Shown in pieces: positions 1-6,215 of a stretch of DNA of 7,337 nucleotides. Source of the DNA: Hyphomicrobiales bacterium (lineage in GTDB: Bacteria; Pseudomonadota; Alphaproteobacteria; Rhizobiales; Afifellaceae); the NCBI GenBank assembly GCA_013812985.1, contig JACCSN010000873.1, positions 1 through 7,337 on the forward strand, given 5' to 3'. Below the pieces are notes generated by a model. It did not search any database, was not told the origin of the DNA, and saw nothing but the letters and a program-made list of their open reading frames with translations. The position numbers were made by a program, and so were the translations under genes. How positions within the stretch are numbered: position 1 is the first letter of the stretch; every line of letters begins with the position of its first letter.

Positions 1-1040
1 ACATAGCCGAGCTCGTCGGCGATGCCGCAGCGCCAGGTCGGCACGTTCTTCAATATCGGTTTCTCGCCGGTGTAGAACTGGATGATGTCCGGCACGTAGG
101 CGTAGACCGCCTTGTCGTCGGCCACGCCCGCGCCCGGCGCGTTGACGATCGTCACACGGCCCGCCCGATAGAGATCCATGAGGCCGGAGACGCCGAGCGT
201 GGAACCGCGCCGGAACGACAGCGGGTCGAGGAAGCTGTCGTCGATCCGCCGATACACCACGTCGACGCGCTGGCGGCCGCGCGTCGTGCGCATGTAGAGA
301 TAGCCGTCCTCGACGAAGAGGTCCTGCCCCTCGACCAGCTCCACGCCCATCTGGTCGGCCAGGAACGAATGCTCGAAGAACGCCGAATTGTGGATGCCCG
401 GCTTCAGCACGACGAGCTTCGGGTCGCCCGGGCACGCCGGGGCGACGATCTGCAGCGTCTGCCTCAGTACCTCGGGGTAATGCGAGACGGACGCTACCCG
501 GTGTTTGGCAAAAAGTTCCGGAAACAAGTGCATCATCGTCTCGCGGTTCTCCAGCATGTACGAGACGCCCGACGGCGTGCGCAGGTTATCCTCCAGCACG
601 TAAAACTCGTTCTCGCTGACCCGGACGATGTCGACCCCGATGATATGGCTGTAAACGTTCAGGGGCGGCGCGAAGCCGACCATTTCCGGCAGATAGGCCT
701 CGTTGTTGAGCACCAGCTCCGCCGGAATGCGCCCTGCGCGGACGATCTCCTGCCGGTGATAGACATCGTACAGGAAGGCGTTCAGGGCTCGCACGCGCTG
801 CTCGATGCCGCGCTCCAGGACCCGCCACTCGGCCGCGGAGATGATCCTCGGCACCAGGTCGAAGGGGATCAGCCGCTCCAGCGCGTTCTCCGCGCCGTAG
901 ACGGAAAAGGTGATGCCGAGGCGGCGAAACAAGCTCTCCGCCTCCTGCTGCTTACGCCTCAGGCCAAGCTTGGAATGCGCATTCAGCCATTCCGCGACGA
1001 GCCGGTATGCCGGGCGGACTTTGCCGTCGCCGCCCAACAT
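1..1040 (-). CDS. Circularly permuted ATP-grasp family protein (DUF407-type), partial
   Basis: The minus strand encodes 346 uninterrupted codons running off the left edge, so the C-terminal part is missing (I recall family members as roughly 470-490 residues). Visible family signatures, from the ATG: IPFDLVPRI (58-66), EDNLRTPSGVSYMLENR (150-166), GIHNSAFFEHSFLADQMG (215-232), YRRIDDSFLDPL (263-274) and NAPGAGVADDKAVYAYVPD (300-318), which supply the nucleotide- and metal-binding core of circularly permuted ATP-grasp enzymes. These proteins are predicted ATP-dependent carboxylate-amine ligases acting on peptides in the cytoplasm; the substrate is not known. In many proteobacteria the gene is followed by an alpha-E (DUF403) gene and a transglutaminase-like gene, which would lie beyond the left edge here. 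The first ATG in frame (1038-1040) follows conserved-looking residues AFNE, and no ATG, GTG or TTG lies in frame between it and the upstream TGA (1141-1143), so the true start is uncertain. Family call is firm; exact start is not. Confidence 0.9.
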   Translation of the reverse strand, partial: MLGGDGKVRPAYRLVAEWLNAHSKLGLRRKQQEAESLFRRLGITFSVYGAENALERLIPFDLVPRIISAAEWRVLERGIEQRVRALNAFLYDVYHRQEIVRAGRIPAELVLNNEAYLPEMVGFAPPLNVYSHIIGVDIVRVSENEFYVLEDNLRTPSGVSYMLENRETMMHLFPELFAKHRVASVSHYPEVLRQTLQIVAPACPGDPKLVVLKPGIHNSAFFEHSFLADQMGVELVEGQDLFVEDGYLYMRTTRGRQRVDVVYRRIDDSFLDPLSFRRGSTLGVSGLMDLYRAGRVTIVNAPGAGVADDKAVYAYVPDIIQFYTGEKPILKNVPTWRCGIADELGY

Positions 1041-1100
1041 CTCGTTGAAAGCGGCTTCCGGCCGGACCTCGAAGTCCTGAATATTGACGATCGGCGCAGC

Positions 1101-1117
1101 CCTCCCGAATGGGGAGG
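1101..1117. repeat. Short inverted repeat holding an SD-like sequence
   Basis: CCTCCC-gaatg-GGGAGG is a perfect 6-bp inverted repeat with a 5-base loop. Read on the minus strand, the 3' arm GGGAGG is the best Shine-Dalgarno-like sequence upstream of the ATP-grasp gene, but it lies about 60 bases before the first in-frame ATG. The arm would be paired when the hairpin forms. Function is not shown. Confidence 0.4.
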
Positions 1118-1142
1118 TTAGTGAAAGCCAAGGGCCCGGTCA

Positions 1143-1159
1143 CGCCTCAAAGTGAGGCG
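1143..1159. repeat. Perfect 7-bp inverted repeat in the ATP-grasp leader
   Basis: CGCCTCA-aag-TGAGGCG is a perfect hairpin or dyad about 100 bases upstream of the ATP-grasp start codon on the minus strand. There is no T-run on either side, so it does not look like an intrinsic terminator. It could be a protein-binding dyad or an RNA hairpin in the 5' leader. Confidence 0.45.
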
Positions 1160-1230
1160 GGGTTTGCCTGGGCAATGAGCACGAATCGCCGCTATCCTTC
1201 TGACGCGGCGTCCTGCTCAAGGGCGCTGCC

Positions 1231-1253
1231 TCCCTCCGCGCAAGACCGAGGGA
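1231..1253. repeat. Inverted repeat downstream of the DUF29 remnant
   Basis: TCCCTC and GAGGGA form a 6-bp stem around an 11-base loop, about 37 bases past the DUF29 stop on the minus strand. No T-run follows, so a terminator role is weak. Together with 1101-1117 and 1143-1159 it makes three small dyads in the 249 bases between DUF29 and the ATP-grasp gene. Confidence 0.25.
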
Positions 1254-1289
1254 CGCAATCGCGGCAATGGTCGAAGGCCCCGACCACAC

Positions 1290-1568
1290 TCAGCCTGGGT
1301 GGCCCTTCTCGGCAGGAAGAAAGCCTTCATCCAGAATCTCCTGGAGGGAATACGGGTTTGCTTCGGGAAAAGCGTCAAGCGGGAGCTTGGTCTCGCCGGC
1401 AGCCTTCAACCGGGCAATCCGATATTGCTTGTCCACAACGTCGCGGGGATACGAGCGAAGGCTGGGACTGTCGCTCAGCGTCGAACCCAGCTGATCCCTT
1501 TGCTCCAACAAGGAAGCCGCCCAGCTCACGCTCCGAACTTCGGGCTGAAAGATCTGGGCTGCCGGCAC
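1290..1568 (-). pseudogene. DUF29 family protein, N-terminally truncated remnant
   Basis: This 92-residue frame (GTG start) resembles the C-terminal part of DUF29 proteins: FQPEVRSVSW (7-16), then DSPSLRSYPRDVVDKQYRIA, ETKLPLDAFPEANPYSLQEILDEGFLP. In intact members (about 140-160 residues) the corresponding blocks are QPE-R-SW, DSPSLRPYL, and ETGLPL-TFPE--PY-L--ILDEDFLP. The N-terminal block with the usual YE-DFY-W and LAEEIESLG motifs is absent here, because the frame meets the stop codon of the upstream polymerase gene at 1599-1601. DUF29 has no established biochemical role; it is common in alphaproteobacteria and cyanobacteria, often in several copies. There is no recognisable ribosome binding site ahead of the GTG. 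The C-terminal end is intact (TGA 1290-1292). I read it as a decayed gene left after a deletion or insertion; a short expressed protein is possible but less likely. Confidence 0.7.
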
Positions 1569-1598
1569 ATTCGCGACGGCGCTCTGAGAAGGAATAGC

Positions 1599-2483
1599 TC
1601 AGGCCGGCAGCCGCTGCTTGACCTTGGCCATCTCCGCCCAAGGGTCGCCGCCGAGCCGCGCCAGGCGAACCGGCACGGTCTCCACATTGAAGGCCGCGGG
1701 ATCGAGCGTCTCAGACAGTTCGTCCCAGCTGATTGGCGTCGCTACCGGCGCGCCGGGCCGGGAGCGGGTCGAATAGGGCGCCACCGCTGTCGAGGTCGGG
1801 TCGTTGCGCAGATAGTCGATGAAAATGCGCCCCTTCCGCGCCGCAATGGAAATCTTCGACAGGAAACGCTCCGGCTGTTCCGCCGAGATCCGATCGGCGA
1901 CCGCTTTGGCAAAAGCCTTGACCGTCGGCCAATCCTGCCGCCGTTCGATCGGCGCCACGAGGTGCAGACCCTTGCCGCCCGTCGTTTTCACAAAGGTCCG
2001 CAGGCCCATGCCTTCAAGGATGGCGCGGATGTCGCGGGCAGCGCCGATAACGTCGGCAAAGCCAATCCCTTCGCCCGGATCGAGATCGAAGATCACCTGG
2101 TCCGGGCGATCCGTCCGGTCCACCTTGGCGCCCCAGGGATGCACTTCCAGGACGCCCATCTGCACGATCGCGACGAGCCCTTTCTCGTCCCGGATGAAGA
2201 GGAAGGCGCCGGATTCCTCAAAGCCTGAGACCTCCACCTGCCCCAGTTCGGCGGGCACGCCGGAGCCCGCGTGGCGCTGGTAGAAGCATTTCTTCTCCCG
2301 CCCCGCCGGGCAGCGGACCAGCGAGATCGGCCGGTTGGCGACATGCGGCAGCATGAAGGGAGCGACGGCGAGGTAATATTCGGCGAGCGCCCGTTTGGTC
2401 GTCCCCTGTTCCGGGTAGAGCACCTTGTCCGGGCTGGTCAGCCGCACGCCGGCGATCTCGATCGCTTCCTTCGCCGCGGCCAT
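1599..2483 (-). CDS. LigD-type polymerase/primase domain protein (stand-alone)
   Basis: A 294-residue archaeo-eukaryotic primase-type polymerase of the LigD/Prim-Pol family, which adds nucleotides at DNA gaps and ends and readily uses ribonucleotides. From the ATG: TSPDKVLYPEQGTTK (N-terminal family block, 17-30), EVHPWGA (113-119), catalytic FDLDPGE with D133 and D135, KTTGGKGLHLV (166-176) with H174, FIDYLRND with third acidic residue D223, and the C-terminal STAVAPYSTRSRPGAPVATPISWDEL. The length fits the isolated polymerase domain; no ligase or phosphoesterase domain is fused. The start was chosen at ATG 2481-2483 because GGAGAGGG (2491-2498) sits 7 bases before it; the alternative TTG at 2487-2489, which would overlap the ligase stop, is only one base from that site. 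It is the second gene of an operon with the ligase. Its partner gene suggests a LigC/Prim-PolC-like repair role or a split LigD. Confidence 0.95.
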   Translation of the reverse strand: MAAAKEAIEIAGVRLTSPDKVLYPEQGTTKRALAEYYLAVAPFMLPHVANRPISLVRCPAGREKKCFYQRHAGSGVPAELGQVEVSGFEESGAFLFIRDEKGLVAIVQMGVLEVHPWGAKVDRTDRPDQVIFDLDPGEGIGFADVIGAARDIRAILEGMGLRTFVKTTGGKGLHLVAPIERRQDWPTVKAFAKAVADRISAEQPERFLSKISIAARKGRIFIDYLRNDPTSTAVAPYSTRSRPGAPVATPISWDELSETLDPAAFNVETVPVRLARLGGDPWAEMAKVKQRLPA

Positions 2484-2485
2484 GT

Positions 2486-3574
2486 TCAAGCCCTCTCCAG
2501 CATGGCTGTGACGACCGATGGCCGCGCCTCAGGTTCGAGCTGGTCGAAGGTGCATTGGCGCGGCGCCTTGTCCAGCCGCCAGCGCAGGAGCTTCGTCCCA
2601 TGGCGGAAGCGGTCTCCGGTCACGTGATCGTAGCGCACCTCGACGACCAGTTCGGGATGGAGATTCTCCCATTCGCCGGAGCGCTCGGTGCTCCAGCGGC
2701 TCGGGCCGCCCGGCGCCTTGCCGGTGAACCCCGATCCGCCCCGCAAGGCTTCCAGTCTTGCCGTGAGCGCCGCGCGGTCCAGATCGGCGAAGGAGGATGT
2801 GAAGCCGACGTGGTCGAGCAGCCCCTGGTCGTTGTAAAGGCCGAGGAGCAGCGAGCCGACTTCGCGGCTGTTCGTCCCGTAGCGAAAGCCGCCGACGACG
2901 CAATCGGCGGAGCGTAGCCGCTTGATCTTCAGCATGGCGCGCTCGCCCGCTTCGTAACGACCGTCGAGCCGCTTCGCTACCACGCCGTCGAGCGCCCCGC
3001 CGGCTTTGTCCAGCCAACGCTGCGCCTCCTCCGGATCGCGCGTGTAGGGCGACAGGCGGAGGCTCGGGGCCCCCGCCGCCGATAACTCATGAAAGCTCTC
3101 CAGGGCGGCGCGCCGCATGGCCAACGGCGCCTCGACGAGGCTCTCGCCGGTGACGTCGAGCAGCATGTCGAACAGGATGAAGATGGCAGGCGTCTCGGCG
3201 GAAAGCTTCCGGATCCGGCTTTCGGCCGGGTGCAGGCGCATCTGCAGCGCGTCGAAGGACAGGCTCTCGCCTTCCGGGATGGCAAGCTCCCCATCGAGGA
3301 CGAAGCGCTCGCCCGATAGCGATCTGATGAGGGCGACGATCTCGGGAAAATAGCGGCCCAGCGGTTTGCCGGATTTGGCGTAAAGCTCCACCTCGCCGCC
3401 GTCGCGAAAGGCGAGGCAGCGGAAGCCGTCCCATTTGGGCTCGTATTGCCAGCCTTCGTCCTGCGGAAGTTGTTCGACCGACCGCGCCTCCATCGGTTCG
3501 AAGATAGGCGCGGCGGAGTCGGGCGCCGCCGACGCGCCGCTCCCCTGCCCAGATTTTCGCACCCGTCGCGCCAT
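2486..3574 (-). CDS. ATP-dependent DNA ligase, LigC/LigD-ligase type
   Basis: A 362-residue ATP-dependent DNA ligase that seals nicks by forming an enzyme-AMP intermediate. Visible motifs: I, EPKWDGFR with the AMP-accepting lysine K47; III, FVLDGELAI (91-99); IIIa, FILFDMLL (132-139); IV, DGVVAKR (196-202); V, AMLKIKR (213-219); and the C-terminal OB fold with motif VI FRHGTKLLRWRLDK (323-336). The size matches two-domain LigC-type enzymes or the isolated ligase half of LigD. It is the first gene of a two-gene minus-strand operon; its TGA (2486-2488) is two bases from the polymerase ATG. No ku gene or 3'-phosphoesterase domain is present in the window. The ATG at 3572-3574 has only a weak ribosome binding site, but no better start lies upstream before an in-frame TAG. 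The first 20 residues are basic and low in complexity. Symbol ligC or ligD cannot be decided from the sequence alone. Confidence 0.95.
   Translation of the reverse strand: MARRVRKSGQGSGASAAPDSAAPIFEPMEARSVEQLPQDEGWQYEPKWDGFRCLAFRDGGEVELYAKSGKPLGRYFPEIVALIRSLSGERFVLDGELAIPEGESLSFDALQMRLHPAESRIRKLSAETPAIFILFDMLLDVTGESLVEAPLAMRRAALESFHELSAAGAPSLRLSPYTRDPEEAQRWLDKAGGALDGVVAKRLDGRYEAGERAMLKIKRLRSADCVVGGFRYGTNSREVGSLLLGLYNDQGLLDHVGFTSSFADLDRAALTARLEALRGGSGFTGKAPGGPSRWSTERSGEWENLHPELVVEVRYDHVTGDRFRHGTKLLRWRLDKAPRQCTFDQLEPEARPSVVTAMLERA
2491..2498 (-). promoter_or_regulatory. Ribosome binding site of the polymerase gene
   Basis: GGAGAGGG on the minus strand lies inside the last codons of the ligase gene and 7 bases before ATG 2483. 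This spacing supports the ATG over the TTG at 2489, and suggests coupled translation of the two genes. Confidence 0.7.
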
Positions 3575-4898
<1,324 letters not shown>

Positions 4899-4991
4899 GG
4901 CGGGGACCGATCGGCGCGGAGCCACACTCGAACATGCCTTGCGCTTGGCCCGACCCATCGCACCCGAACGGGAGCACCGACGGCAGGACCG

Positions 4992-5006
4992 CGGCGGCTT
5001 TCGCCG
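4992..5006. other. Small hairpin between convergent genes
   Basis: CGGCG-gcttt-CGCCG is a 5-bp stem in the 120 bases between the stops of pobA and the reductase gene. There is no T-run on either strand, so it is at best a weak terminator. I see no stronger intrinsic terminator in this gap. Confidence 0.2.
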
Positions 5007-5018
5007 GGGCAGGATGCT

Positions 5019-5900
5019 TCAGGCCGGCGCGCTGTCCGCCGCGATCCGGTCGAGCGCGGCCATTGTGTCCTTTGGCAGATCGAGGTCGGCCGCCGCAAGA
5101 TTTTCGCGCAAGTGTCCGACCGACGACGTGCCGGGGATCAGCAGGATGTTGGGCGCGCGGCGGAGCAGCCAGGCGAGCGCCACCTGCATCGGCGTCGTGC
5201 GGAGCGCCTTGGCCGCGTCGGACAACGCCGTCGATTGCAGCGGCGTGAAGCCGCCGAGCGGGAAGAACGGCACATAGGCGATGCCCGCGGCGGCAAGCTC
5301 GTCCACCAGCGTGTCATCGTCCCGGCGCGCGAGATTGTACTGGTTCTGCACGCAGACGATTTCCGCAATGCGGCGCCCCTCGGCAACCTGCCTGGACGTC
5401 ACGTTGCTGAGTCCGATCTGGCGAACCAATCCCTGCCGCTGCAGCTCGACGAGCTCCGTCAGCGGCGCCTCGATCGAACCCTCGGCCGGCCCGTGCGCGT
5501 CGAACATGATGCGCAGGTTGACGACATCGAGCACGTCCAGGCCCAGATTGCGGAGGTTGTCGTGCACCGCGCTCGTCAGATCCTCGGCCGAGAATGCCGG
5601 GTTCCACGAACCGTTCTCGCCGCGCCGCGCACCGATCTTGGTGACGATCACGAGGTCTTCGGGATAGGGGTGGAGCGCCTCGCGGATGAGTTGATTGGTG
5701 ATGTGGGGACCATAGTAATCACTCGTGTCGATGTGATCGACGCCGCTCGCCGCCGCCTCGCGCAGCACCGCGAGCGCGCCATCGCGGTCCTTCGGCGGCC
5801 CGAAAACGCCCCGTCCGGCGAGCTGCATCGCGCCGTAGCCGAGACGCTTGAGGGTGCGCCTCCCGAGCGTGAACGTTCCGGCTTTGCTGATATCGGTCAT
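5019..5900 (-). CDS. Aldo/keto reductase, YdbC-like
   Basis: A 293-residue NAD(P)H-dependent oxidoreductase with a TIM-barrel fold, expected to reduce a small aldehyde or ketone; the substrate is unknown. It reads closely like E. coli YdbC over its full length: TFTLG-R, RLGYGAMQLAG-GVFGPP-DR, IDTSDYYGPH-TNQ-IREAL-PY, IVTKIGARRGE, VHDNLRNLGLDVLDVVNLR, GLSNVT, FFPLGGFTPLQS, TPMQVALAWLL, and IPGTSSV-HLREN (cofactor-binding end). Of the catalytic tetrad, D58, Y63 and K88 are in place, but the usual histidine of strand four is N128 (DVVNLR), as I recall also in YdbC. The start is ATG 5898-5900, because GGGGAG (5908-5913) lies 7 bases before it; a TTG at 5925-5927 would add nine residues but lacks a site. 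It stands alone, convergent with pobA and divergent from iolD. Inositol-related use is possible but not shown. Confidence 0.93.
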   Translation of the reverse strand: MTDISKAGTFTLGRRTLKRLGYGAMQLAGRGVFGPPKDRDGALAVLREAAASGVDHIDTSDYYGPHITNQLIREALHPYPEDLVIVTKIGARRGENGSWNPAFSAEDLTSAVHDNLRNLGLDVLDVVNLRIMFDAHGPAEGSIEAPLTELVELQRQGLVRQIGLSNVTSRQVAEGRRIAEIVCVQNQYNLARRDDDTLVDELAAAGIAYVPFFPLGGFTPLQSTALSDAAKALRTTPMQVALAWLLRRAPNILLIPGTSSVGHLRENLAAADLDLPKDTMAALDRIAADSAPA

Positions 5901-6017
5901 GGCCTGTCTCCCCTGGATCGACCGCAATGTAGGCAGGCCCGCCTTGCGCGATAATAGGTCACAGTCGTTCGAGCTGTTCGGGACGGTGAATATTGGCGGC
6001 GGGCATTGACGAAACGA

Positions 6018-6039
6018 CCGCGTTCGCGGAACCGTTTCC
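6018..6039. promoter_or_regulatory. Overlapping dyads, possible operator
   Basis: Three dyads overlap: CCGCGTTCGCGG (6018-6029, perfect), GTTC-GCG-GAAC (6022-6032, perfect) and GGAACCGTTTCC (6028-6039, five of six pairs, central CG). The last has the central CG typical of LacI-family operators. It also has GGAA and TTCC arms, but four bases apart; I recall the rhizobial IolR motif as GGAA-N6-TTCC, so it does not match that spacing. It lies about 180 bases upstream of iolD. Confidence 0.35.
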
Positions 6040-6092
6040 CTGCCATCTTGGGCGTTTTGACCTCCCCCGCGCCGCTCGGGGCGTCACCTGGA

Positions 6093-6152
6093 CGCAGCCG
6101 CTCATGAGCGCGCACCCTCGTTCGGGCGGTGACGAATAGCTCGCAGCCGCTC
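6093..6152 (+). repeat. 11-bp direct repeat, CGCAGCCGCTC
   Basis: Identical copies lie at 6093-6103 and 6142-6152, 49 bases apart, in the iolD upstream region. They may be activator half-sites or chance in GC-rich DNA. Confidence 0.3.
6099..6110. promoter_or_regulatory. Perfect 12-bp palindrome upstream of iolD
   Basis: CGCTCATGAGCG is fully symmetric and centred about 111 bases before the iolD ATG. It overlaps the first copy of the 11-bp direct repeat. An operator role is inferred only from symmetry and position. Confidence 0.35.
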
Positions 6153-6215
6153 GCGAAACCGCGCCGAATTGGCTAGAACGCCATAAAATGAGCCGCGTTC
6201 GGCCGGGGAGGAAGC

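Larger units (their letters stand above)
5901..6215. promoter_or_regulatory. Divergent intergenic region between the reductase and iolD, with palindromes
   Basis: These 315 bases hold no gene I can support. They should carry promoters in both directions. For the minus strand, TATTAT (complement of 5951-5956) is a possible -10 box. For iolD, TAAAAT at 6184-6189 is a possible -10 box about 26 bases before the ATG, but no good -35 box pairs with it. The region also contains clustered dyads at 6018-6039, a perfect 12-bp palindrome at 6099-6110, an 11-bp direct repeat (6093-6103 and 6142-6152), and CGTCACC/GGTGACG arms (6082-6088 and 6128-6134). GTTCG occurs repeatedly (5967, 5976, 6022, and twice more before iolD). 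Confidence 0.45.

Noticed and set aside
369..1121. Plus-strand 250-codon open frame
   Set aside because: Antisense shadow of the ATP-grasp gene, whose minus-strand translation has many conserved blocks.
952..1143. Minus-strand 63-codon frame starting GTG, with a start near the ATP-grasp leader
   Set aside because: It overlaps the start of the ATP-grasp gene in another frame and its translation matches nothing; I considered it as the true N-terminus joined by a frameshift, but its residues do not resemble the family start.
1299..2228. Plus-strand 309-codon open frame opposite the polymerase gene
   Set aside because: Arginine-, proline- and alanine-rich translation with no recognisable family; it is the antisense shadow of a clearly conserved polymerase gene in GC-rich DNA.
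5897..6115. Minus-strand 72-codon frame in the iolD upstream gap
   Set aside because: Arginine-rich composition, no ribosome binding site and no family resemblance; it overlaps the reductase start.
6169..6184. Possible sigma-54 promoter (TTGGC...) before iolD
   Set aside because: The required GG-N10-GC spacing is not met; the bases at the -12 position do not fit.
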